This document shows positions 29,816-38,173 of a stretch of 55,315 bases of DNA, piece after piece. This stretch comes from Chromatium okenii (GTDB lineage Bacteria > Pseudomonadota > Gammaproteobacteria > Chromatiales > Chromatiaceae). Within the stretch, counting starts at the first letter, position 1. Each line of letters begins with the position of its first letter. A program made the position numbers and the translations under genes. The stretch covers positions 1 through 55,315 of the forward strand of contig NZ_NRRQ01000021.1 in assembly GCF_016583745.1 (NCBI RefSeq), in the 5' to 3' direction. Under the pieces are notes generated by a model, which was not told the origin of the DNA, ran no database searches, and worked only from the letters and a program-made list of their open reading frames with translations.

Positions 29816-32800
29816 TCAATTCAAAAGTGGACGTTGAATAACGCCGAATTGCGCAATCGCCTCGGCAGGTGGAATTGGTCGTGACCACAGATAACCCTGT
29901 CCCCAATCACAACCCAGTGTTTTTAATAACTCCAATTGGCGCGGCGTTTCAATGCCTTCTGCAATCACTTCTTTACCGATGGAGTGCGCCATCGCAATCA
30001 TGCCGCCAACTAAATTCCGATCTCGCGGCGTTTCAATTCCGCGCACAAATTCCCGATCAATTTTCAAAATACTAATCGGCAATTCGCGCAAATATGCCAT
30101 TGAACTAAAGCCAGTGCCAAAATCATCTAACGATAATTGAATACCGCCGTGATCCAACGCATTGAGTGACGCTTTTACGCTGGCGGTCATGCGCAATAAC
30201 ATGGATTCCGTGATTTCAATTTCAATTAAATCTGGTGGCACATCGGCAGCGTGTAAATCTTCAAATAAGCGCCGCACAAATGTCGTTTCTTCTAAATCCG
30301 CCGCCGAAATGTTAATGCCGAGCCGGAGGTCGGGTTGACCGCGTTCCAATTGATTGCGCAGCAGTCGCAGCGTGCTGCGCACCACCGCGCCGGTAACGCT
30401 GCGAATCAAGCCGTTGCGCTCCACCGCTGGAATAAAATCATTCGGCATCACGATGCTGCCATCTTCAGTGCGCCACCGCGCCAGCACTTCAAACCGACAC
30501 TGCGGCACGGCAGCGCAGATCGCAATCTGCGGCTGGAGCAGGATTTCAATCGCATCCAACGGCGCACGTCCCAACACCACGCGATCAATTTCCAGCCGTT
30601 GATGCGCCTGCGATTCCAAGCTGGCATCAAACGGACGCGCACAATTGCGCCCATTTTCTTTGGCGCGATACAGCGCCAAATCCGCCTGTTTCAACAAATT
30701 GCCCGGTTCCGCATCGCCGTCACCCAGCGCCAGCCCCAACGAGCTGGTGATTGAAAACCGCTCTGCGCCCGCGATGATCGGCAACCGCAGTGCCACCACC
30801 AAGCGTTCCAATTCTGCCAACGGTTCCAGCGCGGAGGGCGGCAGCAGCAGGGCGAATTCATCGCCACCCAAGCGCGCCGTCAGCACCGGCGCTGGCAACG
30901 TCGCCGTAATGCGCTCCGCCACCGCGCACAATAAAACGTCGCCTTTATCGTGGCCGAGCGTGTCATTGATGGTTTTGAAGTGATCAATGTCGAGCAGTGC
31001 CACCGCAAATGCTTCACCGCTGCGCTGCGTGATTTGAATCATCTCATTAAGCGCCTCACGAAACTGCGCCCGATTGGGCAAACCAGTCAACGTATCGTGC
31101 AGCGCCCGATGCCGCATTTCCTCGCGGGATTGGCGCAATTGATCGCGCTGCCGCTCCAGCGACCGCGCCAGCCGCTCAAAATGGCTGGCGTTGGCGACGA
31201 TGACGCGCTGAATCAGATTTTTGAGCGCCAGCCCGGTTGCCACCGCCACTGCTGACCACGGACGGGCGTGATGGGTGCGCTCTTCGCGCCAGACTTGAAA
31301 CACGCGGCGCGGCCAGCCAAACGGTTGTTCTTCATCGGCGGCTGAGAATGGCAGCGATGCCGGGTCTGCGCCCCAGTTGACGGTGTATTTAATGCGCCGC
31401 CGCCCGAACATCAAAATGTCATCACGGCGCTCGTCTACAAAGACCGCCATCACACCAGCGAGCAGATGCGGATAATCCGCTGCTGGTTCAAATTCCGCTG
31501 ACAAGCAATCGGTAGACCACACCGGCCCCGGACAGGTGCGCAGAAATCCGAGCAGCGCGTGTACCTGTTCGGGCGCGAGGTTGCAATCTTGTCCCAAAAA
31601 TAGCGGCTGCCCGCGATGATAAATCTGCACCAAATCGGCGTTCACCAGCCCGCACAGCAACTGCTCTTTGCCGACGAAACTTTCTGGAAACGGCTGCTCA
31701 ATGTCGATTTGATTGACGATGCTGTTGACCTCCGCCATGCCCAGCTCGCTGGCGTGGTTGCGGTCGCGTTCCTCAATCAGCGCCAGCCGCCCCGATAAAC
31801 AGTTGGTGAATTCGATCAAGCGCCGGCGCGTGTAGGACGTGACCGGATGCGGGGCGCGATGATGAAAAATCACCAGCCCCCAGAGCCGATCTTCCGCCAT
31901 GATCGACAGCGACATTGAGCCGTTCACATCAAAGCGTTTCAGATAGTTGCGGTGAATCGGCGACTGCGCCCGCAGATGCGCGATGCCGATGTCGATGGCG
32001 TTCGGTTCCAAGGTGCGACTGAGCAGCGGCACGTCGGAATGATCGCGGCTGGGGGCGTAACGCAGCGGGGTTTCGCAATACAGCGCCCGTGCTTGGCGCG
32101 GAATATCGGTGGCGGGATAACGCAGTCCCATGATGGATGGCCAGGTGTCGGTCATCATGCTTTCGGCGATGACGATGCCGTCGTCTTCCGGTTCAAAACG
32201 ATAGATCACCACCCGTTCAAAGTTGGTGAGATAGCGAAAGGCGGAGACGGCAGCTTGGCTGACGGCGACGGGATCGGTGTGATGACGCAGCCGCTGCTGA
32301 AAACCCTCGACATCAAACCCGCGCAGCCGCGCATCCATTGCCATATCGCCCTGCGGTTCGAGTTCCAACAAGAGCCGTCCGCGCCAGCGGTGGAGGCGAA
32401 TATCCAGCGTGAGGTTGTTGGCGGTGGCGGCAGCGCAGAAAAAGGAGGGACAAAATGCAGCGTCTTCGGCGGTGGCGGTCAAACAGCTTTCCAAATCTTC
32501 AGTCAGGCAGGTGATGACCTGACTGATCGGCACATCCAGAACGGCTTCTGGTTCTTGTCCCAAATACATCGCGCTGTTGGCGCTACAGGCAACGATGGTC
32601 AGGGTGAGCGGATTGAGCACCAGCAGGCAGCCGAAGGGTTGAATCAAGCCGCAGGTGGCGATAGGTTCTTGATCGCATTGAGAAAAATCAAATGAAGTCG
32701 CAGTCAGCTCCGCCACTGACGCGCAGAATTTGTTAGAAATCAGCTCATAAGCAACCGCTTCGTTGCGGGGCGGCAAATGGCGCAGCGGTTCAATCAAAAT

Positions 32801-33157
32801 CCAAAATTCAGCCGAGCGCTGCGCGTTGCGCATCGTGATCCGCACCTGCACCGGGTGCATTTCAAAATCAAAGACGAATTCAAAAGTGGTGCTCAGGCTG
32901 CCGGTGAGCACGCCGTGCCGGAAGCGCCCGTAAAACTCTGGCACCACCGTGCAGGGCGCGACTTCAGCAAAGAAGTTGCGTCCAATCACGGCCATCGGTT
33001 CGCGGTTGGTGATTTTGGCTTGGGAACGGCTGTAAAACAGGATCACACCTTCGGCATTGACGCGGATGGCTCCGCACGGCAGTTGATCCAGTTGATCTTC
33101 AGAAAGCGCATCTAGCTGCTGGGGGTCGTGAATGTCGATGGCGGTGAGTGGATTCAT
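29816..33157 (-). CDS. ppd: PYP-bacteriophytochrome-GGDEF-EAL photoreceptor (Ppd type)
   Basis: A 1113-residue fusion. Residues 1-125 are a photoactive yellow protein domain that keeps the numbering of Halorhodospira PYP: Y42, T50, R52 and the chromophore cysteine C69 (VAPCTVVPEFYG), but position 46 is glutamine instead of glutamate. Residues about 150-660 form a bacteriophytochrome (PAS-GAF-PHY): C161 in QCDQEPI is the biliverdin attachment site and RYPATDIPRQARALY the GAF signature. A GGDEF domain (ARLGGDEFALLL) and an EAL-type domain ([28 protein letters not shown]) follow. The protein should turn blue and red/far-red light into c-di-GMP changes. Such fusions are known from a few phototrophs, including Thermochromatium. 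No heme oxygenase or tyrosine ammonia lyase is adjacent. Confidence 0.93.
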   Translation of the reverse strand: MNPLTAIDIHDPQQLDALSEDQLDQLPCGAIRVNAEGVILFYSRSQAKITNREPMAVIGRNFFAEVAPCTVVPEFYGRFRHGVLTGSLSTTFEFVFDFEMHPVQVRITMRNAQRSAEFWILIEPLRHLPPRNEAVAYELISNKFCASVAELTATSFDFSQCDQEPIATCGLIQPFGCLLVLNPLTLTIVACSANSAMYLGQEPEAVLDVPISQVITCLTEDLESCLTATAEDAAFCPSFFCAAATANNLTLDIRLHRWRGRLLLELEPQGDMAMDARLRGFDVEGFQQRLRHHTDPVAVSQAAVSAFRYLTNFERVVIYRFEPEDDGIVIAESMMTDTWPSIMGLRYPATDIPRQARALYCETPLRYAPSRDHSDVPLLSRTLEPNAIDIGIAHLRAQSPIHRNYLKRFDVNGSMSLSIMAEDRLWGLVIFHHRAPHPVTSYTRRRLIEFTNCLSGRLALIEERDRNHASELGMAEVNSIVNQIDIEQPFPESFVGKEQLLCGLVNADLVQIYHRGQPLFLGQDCNLAPEQVHALLGFLRTCPGPVWSTDCLSAEFEPAADYPHLLAGVMAVFVDERRDDILMFGRRRIKYTVNWGADPASLPFSAADEEQPFGWPRRVFQVWREERTHHARPWSAVAVATGLALKNLIQRVIVANASHFERLARSLERQRDQLRQSREEMRHRALHDTLTGLPNRAQFREALNEMIQITQRSGEAFAVALLDIDHFKTINDTLGHDKGDVLLCAVAERITATLPAPVLTARLGGDEFALLLPPSALEPLAELERLVVALRLPIIAGAERFSITSSLGLALGDGDAEPGNLLKQADLALYRAKENGRNCARPFDASLESQAHQRLEIDRVVLGRAPLDAIEILLQPQIAICAAVPQCRFEVLARWRTEDGSIVMPNDFIPAVERNGLIRSVTGAVVRSTLRLLRNQLERGQPDLRLGINISAADLEETTFVRRLFEDLHAADVPPDLIEIEITESMLLRMTASVKASLNALDHGGIQLSLDDFGTGFSSMAYLRELPISILKIDREFVRGIETPRDRNLVGGMIAMAHSIGKEVIAEGIETPRQLELLKTLGCDWGQGYLWSRPIPPAEAIAQFGVIQRPLLN

Positions 33158-33231
33158 GGGCGATCAAGTTGAGGAAATGTGACGTAATTTTATCGTAAGA
33201 AGCGATCTGTTGTTCCAAACAACTTGCAAAA

Positions 33232-33315
33232 TTTAGGAGTGACGCAGTGTTCACCGATAACTGACAACTGACAACTCCATCAATCACTTGTATCCGCAAC
33301 CGCGTCACTCCTAAA
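33232..33315. repeat. 84-bp element with 14-bp terminal inverted repeats
   Basis: TTTAGGAGTGACGC at 33232-33245 is perfectly inverted at 33302-33315 (GCGTCACTCCTAAA). The interior contains GATAACTGACAACTGACAACT. The size, inverted ends and recurrence of the end motif at 34231 and 55187 point to a non-autonomous, MITE-like element or a REP-type sequence. Confidence 0.7.
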
Positions 33316-33382
33316 AACTGTCAACCGCGCAGACCGACTAGACTATCGTCACCACCAAACGCTAATAACGCTGGATAAAAAA

Positions 33383-34144
33383 ATGACTAAGGATCGAATC
33401 ACTGCAATTGTAATGACGCTGTTTGTTTGGGGCTTTGCCGGGGCGCTATTTGGAGCCATTTTTGCCGGGCTGTATCAGGTGTTGCTGGCGCTGGGATTGA
33501 TGGGTTGGCAAGCGTTGCTGGTGACGACTGCGACGGCAGCGGTGACGACGTCGGCGTTTTATAGCGCGATGCCGGTGGCGCTGGTCGGCTCGATGGCGGG
33601 CGTATTGGCGGCAATTGGCTATTTGATCGTCGCCGGGCACGACATCCACTTGGTATTGATGATGACGGTGACGGGCGGCGCGGGCGTTATCGCGGGCGGG
33701 TTTTATGCGTGGATGATTGCGCGAGATAGCCAACCGCTGGCGCAGGCGTTGACCGGATTCACCGCCGGGGTGTTAGCGGGCTGCGTGCTGGCGCTCGGAT
33801 TGGCGATCAGCGGTCAACACGTCAGTCTGTTTGTATTAGCAGCCAGCGTGGTCGCGCTGGTCGGCAGCCTGTTTCAACTGTCAGAACGCTGGCTGGTGAC
33901 GCACAGCACGGCGTGGCTGCCAGCAGGATTATCCGCGCCCGTCGTCGCCGGACTGATTGCCGCCGTCGTCGGAGCCAGCATCGGCATCATGGACGGCGCG
34001 ATGGCGCTCACCATCAGCAGCAAAGCGATGATCGGACAGGTCGTGCATGACATTCCGATTGGATTTATGGGCGGATTAAGTGGCGGCGCAATCACGGGAT
34101 TGATATTGGAATTGCTTGGCTTTCGTTTGGAAGAGCATCGCTGA
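33383..34144 (+). CDS. Multi-spanning membrane protein of unknown function
   Basis: A 253-residue, glycine- and alanine-rich protein starting MTKDRITAIVMTLFVWGFAG. About seven hydrophobic segments follow one another with short loops; the first is interrupted by small residues (GALFGAIFAGLYQ), and motifs such as GAGVIAGGFYAWM and GFMGGLSGGAITGLILELLG recur with a GxxxG-like spacing. I do not recognise the family; it has no obvious charged residues inside membrane segments that would mark a transporter. It is flanked on both sides by the repeat elements at 33232 and 34231, raising the possibility that it moved with them. A hairpin follows its stop. Confidence 0.65.
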   Translation: MTKDRITAIVMTLFVWGFAGALFGAIFAGLYQVLLALGLMGWQALLVTTATAAVTTSAFYSAMPVALVGSMAGVLAAIGYLIVAGHDIHLVLMMTVTGGAGVIAGGFYAWMIARDSQPLAQALTGFTAGVLAGCVLALGLAISGQHVSLFVLAASVVALVGSLFQLSERWLVTHSTAWLPAGLSAPVVAGLIAAVVGASIGIMDGAMALTISSKAMIGQVVHDIPIGFMGGLSGGAITGLILELLGFRLEEHR

Positions 34145-34160
34145 ATTATCCGACATAATC

Positions 34161-34182
34161 GCTGGCAGGGCGCACTGCCAGC
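34161..34182 (+). terminator. Terminator-like hairpin
   Basis: GCTGGCAG and CTGCCAGC form an eight-base stem with a six-base loop, 17 bases after the stop of the membrane protein gene; a CTTTTT run lies 12 bases further on, so it may be a weak terminator. Confidence 0.5.
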
Positions 34183-34230
34183 ACTGAGCTGTCACTTTTT
34201 AAGTGTGATGATATTTAATTTTTATCATTA

Positions 34231-34320
34231 TTTAGGAGTGACGCAGTTGCGATACAACCTATTGGTTGAGTTGTCAGTTATCGGTGACAACCATACTTTT
34301 TACTGACAACCGCCAACTGA
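34231..34320. repeat. Second, one-ended copy of the TTAGGAGTGACGCAG repeat
   Basis: TTTAGGAGTGACGCAGTTGC at 34231-34250 repeats the end of the 33232 element. It is followed by GTTGTCAGTTATCGGTGA, which is the reverse complement of the interior of that element (33250-33270), then ACTGACAACCGCCAACTGA. No matching right-hand end is seen before the next gene. Its frame makes the following gene look 31 codons longer than it is. Confidence 0.6.
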
Positions 34321-34358
34321 TCAACTCACATCAACCCTTGATTGCACTAAAATCATCC

Positions 34359-36368
34359 ATGAACATTTTCCCCCTGTTATTGGCGCTCGTTGCAGTACTG
34401 CTGGCGCTCACTTCCGCTGCCGTATCGCTCTTTGCGAATCACTATCCACGCTTGCTGCGCCAACTTGCCACTCCATTATTAGGCATATCAGGCATTGCCG
34501 CTATCGCAGCGGGAGTGCTGACTTTAGTGTCTGGCGACAGCTTCACAATGATATTGCCATTGGGATTACCGTGGCTGCCTTGGCACCTGCGTCTTGATGC
34601 ACTCGCCGCTTTATTTTTAGTGTTAATTGGATTAGTCACCACCGCCGTTGGGATTTATGCACCAGCGTATGTGCGTGATTTTGAACGCGGGCGCGACTCG
34701 CTCACTGCTTTAGGCGGATTTAGCGGTTTATTTTTAACCGGAATGCTGCTGGTTGTGTTAGCAGATGACGCCTTTTTGTTTATGGTGGCATGGGAACTGA
34801 TGTCACTTGCCTCTTATTTTTTAGTGGCATTTCAACACGAAAATGCTGCAAATCGTCGCGCCGCTTTTTTATATCTCCTGATGGCACATATTGGCGGCTT
34901 ATCCATTTTGCTGGGATTTGGCGTACTAGCTGCTTTTGGTCACAGCTTTGAATTCAGCGCCCTCCGCGCCGCCACCTTTACTGACGGCTGGGCAAATGTC
35001 GCCTTTGGCTTATTTTTTCTGGGTTTTGGCATGAAAGCCGGTTTAATTCCACTTCATGCGTGGCTACCCGAAGCACATCCCGCCGCTCCCTCACACATTT
35101 CCGCGTTAATGTCTGGCGTCATGCTCAAAATTGCGGTTTATGGATTTATTCGCGTGATATTTGATTTGATTGGACAACTGCATTGGCAATGGGGCGTCAT
35201 TTTAATTGCAATCGGCAGTTTATCGGCGCTGCTGGGCGTCTTATTTGCGTTAATGCAAACGGACTTAAAACGCCTGTTAGCCTATTCATCAGTCGAAAAT
35301 CTGGGCATTATTTTTATTGCGTTAGGGCTGGCATTGATTTTTATCAGCACCGATCACGCCGTCCTCGGTGCGTTAGCATTCATTGCCGCGCTGTATCACA
35401 GCCTCAATCACGCACTATTCAAAAGTTTGTTATTTCTCGGTGCGGGAGCAATTTTACACAGCGCCCACGAGCGCGATTTAGAACAAATGGGCGGGTTATT
35501 ACGCCGAATGCCTTGGACTGGACTCTTCTTTTTAATTGGCGCTTTATCTATTTCGGCACTGCCGCCATTCAACGGTTTCGTATCAGAATGGCTAATTTTT
35601 CAAGCCGCATTACAAGCATGGCAACTTGAAAGCGGCGTATTGCGCAGCCTCATTCCCATTGCCTCCGCAGTATTGGCGCTCACCGGCGCATTAGTGGCGG
35701 CAACCTTCGTTAAAGTGTATGGCATCGCCTTTTTAGGACAGGCACGTTCGCGGCATGTGCGCCATGCCCGACAAGGGGCGCTGGGAATGCGAATTGGACA
35801 AGGAGTATTAGCAGGACTGTGCATTATTTTTGGCGTATTACCGACGCAAATCATTACATTTATTGCGCCAGTTTCTACGCAAATTTTGCACATTGAACTC
35901 CCACAAATTGGCGCACAAGGTTGGTTATGGCTCACGCCAATCTCAGCAGAAACTGCCAGTTATAGCGCCCCATTGACGCTCATGTTATTAGGGCTCATTG
36001 CGGGAGCGGCATTTTGGTGGTTTTTGCGCGGAGTGCCGCGCCGTATTCGTCGCCGTGATCCATGGGATTGCGGTTTTGCTCCGCCATCGCCGCGAATGCA
36101 ATACAGCGCCACTGCATTTGCGCAACCAATGCGGCGCGTATTCGGGCTGCTATTTGATATTGATGAAACCCGCCCCACGCATTCCGACCTTGCGCCACGT
36201 TATCGCCTCAAATTAACTGATCGGGCGCTCGCATTATTTTATGTGCCCATTACGCACATGGTGGAAGCGGCGTCGCGGCGGGTGGTGCAATTGCAATCCG
36301 GCAATGTGCGGATGTATTTAGGCTGGACATTAGCAACGCTATTGGTATTGCTATGGATTATTTCTTAA
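34359..36368 (+). CDS. hyfB: HyfB/HycC-like proton-pumping membrane subunit (orphan)
   Basis: A 669-residue membrane protein of the NuoL/MrpA family, starting MNIFPLLLALVAVLLALTSA. It has FMVAWELMSLASYFLVAF, GLIPLHAWLPEAHPAAPSHISA (the conserved ion-channel helix), LLAYSSVENLGII and ALYHSLNHALFKSLLFLGAG. The C-terminal DPWDCGFAPPSPRMQYSATA is the diagnostic tail of hydrogenase-4 subunit B (HyfB) and HycC, not NuoL. The upstream in-frame extension to 34266 is encoded by the repeat at 34231 and is unlikely to be translated. No other hydrogenase, formate-lyase or Nuo genes surround it, so its complex must be encoded elsewhere or it works with a different partner. Confidence 0.88.
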   Translation: MNIFPLLLALVAVLLALTSAAVSLFANHYPRLLRQLATPLLGISGIAAIAAGVLTLVSGDSFTMILPLGLPWLPWHLRLDALAALFLVLIGLVTTAVGIYAPAYVRDFERGRDSLTALGGFSGLFLTGMLLVVLADDAFLFMVAWELMSLASYFLVAFQHENAANRRAAFLYLLMAHIGGLSILLGFGVLAAFGHSFEFSALRAATFTDGWANVAFGLFFLGFGMKAGLIPLHAWLPEAHPAAPSHISALMSGVMLKIAVYGFIRVIFDLIGQLHWQWGVILIAIGSLSALLGVLFALMQTDLKRLLAYSSVENLGIIFIALGLALIFISTDHAVLGALAFIAALYHSLNHALFKSLLFLGAGAILHSAHERDLEQMGGLLRRMPWTGLFFLIGALSISALPPFNGFVSEWLIFQAALQAWQLESGVLRSLIPIASAVLALTGALVAATFVKVYGIAFLGQARSRHVRHARQGALGMRIGQGVLAGLCIIFGVLPTQIITFIAPVSTQILHIELPQIGAQGWLWLTPISAETASYSAPLTLMLLGLIAGAAFWWFLRGVPRRIRRRDPWDCGFAPPSPRMQYSATAFAQPMRRVFGLLFDIDETRPTHSDLAPRYRLKLTDRALALFYVPITHMVEAASRRVVQLQSGNVRMYLGWTLATLLVLLWIIS

Positions 36369-36409
36369 CACAAAACGCGCAATATCGTTGGCGTTATTAG
36401 AACAATGTT

Positions 36410-36436
36410 GGTTGGGTTGATGACCGCAACCCAACC
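36410..36436. terminator. Hairpin between convergent hyfB and plsC genes
   Basis: GGTTGGGTT and AACCCAACC form a perfect nine-base stem with a nine-base loop between convergent genes. A T run is lacking, so it is at best a weak or rho-assisted terminator. Confidence 0.4.
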
Positions 36437-36456
36437 ACCACAAATCACGCTTTTAA

Positions 36457-37197
36457 TTATTCACTATCAGCCGTGCCAGTGTGTTTTGGCAATGCTGCTA
36501 CCGTCGCCTCAATCCAAGTTTCAACTTCCGCGTTAATTTCACCGGCGCTGCGTCCTTTTGTCTCGCGCAACGTTCCAATCACGAGATCAATGGTGCCCGG
36601 ACGTTTTAATAAACTGCGCCGTCCCCAAAACTCTCCCGCATTATGCGCAATTGGCAATACGGGATACCCGCTGCGCTCTGCCAATACCGCTCCGCCCAAC
36701 GCATACGGACGGCGCGTGCCGGGCGCAACCCGCGTCCCTTCTGGAAATACAATCACCCAACGTCCAGCCGCTAATCGTTGTTGTCCATCGCGGATAACTT
36801 GCGCTCCCGCCCGTCGTCCGGCTTGGCGATCAATCGCAATTGGTTGTAATTGGCGCATTGCCCAGCCAAAAAAAGGCACCCGCATCAATTCCTGTTTTAA
36901 TACCCAGCTTTGTTGTGATGGCAATAAAGCGCGGATAGATACCGTTTCCCAAGTAGATTGATGTTTGGCTAAGACAATCACATTGGTTTGCGGGATGTTT
37001 TCCAGCCCGTGAATCCGATAATCCAAGTGACAAATCGTCCGCAGTGCCCACAAATTAAAGCGCCCCCAAGTATTCGCTAACCGCGAGGCAGCGGCTGATT
37101 GTCGATTTCTTCCTGCTGCAATCACAATCGCACAGGAAAACGCAAACGTTGATAGCCAGAATACGAGTTGATAGAAAAACGAACGCAGCCAAATCAT
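36457..37197 (-). CDS. plsC: 1-acyl-sn-glycerol-3-phosphate acyltransferase
   Basis: A 246-residue acyltransferase with an N-terminal membrane segment (FYQLVFWLSTFAFSCAIVIA) and the PlsC motifs: KHQSTWET (the catalytic histidine; HX4E as in a common beta/gammaproteobacterial subgroup instead of HX4D), FPEGTR, and VLPIAHNAGEFWG. It makes phosphatidate from lysophosphatidate at the inner membrane. It follows gmhB by ten bases on the same strand, an arrangement common in gammaproteobacteria (often glyS-gmhB-plsC), which supports co-transcription. Start MIWLRSFFYQ is the only plausible one. Confidence 0.92.
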   Translation of the reverse strand: MIWLRSFFYQLVFWLSTFAFSCAIVIAAGRNRQSAAASRLANTWGRFNLWALRTICHLDYRIHGLENIPQTNVIVLAKHQSTWETVSIRALLPSQQSWVLKQELMRVPFFGWAMRQLQPIAIDRQAGRRAGAQVIRDGQQRLAAGRWVIVFPEGTRVAPGTRRPYALGGAVLAERSGYPVLPIAHNAGEFWGRRSLLKRPGTIDLVIGTLRETKGRSAGEINAEVETWIEATVAALPKHTGTADSE

Positions 37198-37207
37198 AAA
37201 TTACCTT

Positions 37208-37777
37208 TTAATGTTTTTGGCGCAGCAAGTGCGTTGCTGCGGCATATAAATCACGACTAATCATCACATCATGCAATGAATCACCAGCCGCTTTCAATTG
37301 CGTCACGGTGCGTTCACCTTTTCCCGTCAACACCAACCAAGGCGCAGCACCGACGCGCCGTGCGACCTGAATATCACTCACAGAATCGCCAATCAGCGGC
37401 ACTCCAGTTAAATTGATTTGCATCTGGTACGCGATGCGTTCCAATAAACCCGGGTTAGGTTTTCGACAGTTGCATTGTTCCGGTGGTGCATGTGGACAAA
37501 ACGCAATCATTTCAATTGCGCCGCCTTGCGCTGTGACCAATTCATTTAATAGGTGGTGCATCGCGTTTAATTCCGTTAGTGAAAACAATCCGCGCCCAAT
37601 TCCTGATTGATTCGTAGCAACGGCGATGCGATAACCTGCTTGCGATAAACGCGCAATTGCATCAATACTGCCCGGCAGCGGTTTCCATTCCGCCACTGTT
37701 TTGATGTAGTCATCTGAATCTTCATTGATTACGCCATCCCGATCCAAAATCACGACTCGCGCACCGTTCACTGTCAT
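37208..37777 (-). CDS. gmhB: D,D-heptose 1,7-bisphosphate 7-phosphatase
   Basis: A 189-residue HAD-family phosphatase starting MTVNGARVVILDRDGVINED. DRDGVIN is the nucleophile motif, ATNQSGIGRGLF motif II, and FCPHAPPEQCNCRKPNPGLL is the cysteine-rich zinc loop diagnostic for GmhB. It removes the 7-phosphate during ADP-heptose synthesis for lipopolysaccharide core. I choose ATG 37777, preceded by AAGGTG at a good distance, over a GTG at 37822. The gene normally follows glyS; here the upstream 400 bases hold no glyS remnant I can recognise. Confidence 0.93.
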   Translation of the reverse strand: MTVNGARVVILDRDGVINEDSDDYIKTVAEWKPLPGSIDAIARLSQAGYRIAVATNQSGIGRGLFSLTELNAMHHLLNELVTAQGGAIEMIAFCPHAPPEQCNCRKPNPGLLERIAYQMQINLTGVPLIGDSVSDIQVARRVGAAPWLVLTGKGERTVTQLKAAGDSLHDVMISRDLYAAATHLLRQKH

Positions 37778-38173
37778 TGCTTCATTCACCTTCAAAAGGC
37801 GGTGTTCTATTTGCGTCCGCACAACTTTTGGCTGGCAGCATTAAAAATGCACCCGTTGCGTACGTTATCTAGGTGCAGTGCAGCAAATTACCTGCGCCAA
37901 GCAACTGAGGTCGCTAGTCTCGCCGACGGCGAAAAGTGTAGAACTAAAATGACAATATCGCAATCAAAAATCGCAATGATTAACGAATAAAAAACTTGCT
38001 TTTTTATGACCTAGTGCACTTGCTTTTTTAGCAGATGCGGTGGATTATTTTATCCTGATTCGTCGTGCTGATGTTGCCAGTTAAAAATTGTCTGGCGCTG
38101 TACGTTATCCTCATTAGGCAGCATTCGGTTATCCCAACCGCACCACTACATCACTCTGAAAGGCGCTTTCAAT
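37778..38173. promoter_or_regulatory. Intergenic region between gmhB and the CRISPR operon
   Basis: No gene is supported here. It is the divergent control region for gmhB (minus) and the type III operon (plus). Two exact copies of ACTTGCTTTTTTA lie at 37994-38006 and 38018-38030, 24 bases apart. Just before the cas10 start, GAAAG-GCG-CTTTC (38156-38171 region) is an inverted repeat that covers the probable ribosome-binding site. No CRISPR repeat is seen. Confidence 0.45.

Noticed and set aside
31952-32695. Plus-strand open frame of about 247 codons opposite ppd
   Set aside because: It is glycine-rich, has no family features, and lies antisense to clear phytochrome sequence.
34266-34358. 31-codon N-terminal extension of the HyfB-like protein
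   Set aside because: It is encoded by the intergenic repeat; the membrane protein proper starts at MNIFPLL at 34359.
34359-36368. Reading the HyfB-like gene as dabB/NuoL for bicarbonate uptake
   Set aside because: The WDCGFAPPSPRMQYSA tail is typical of HyfB/HycC, and no dabA-like gene is adjacent.
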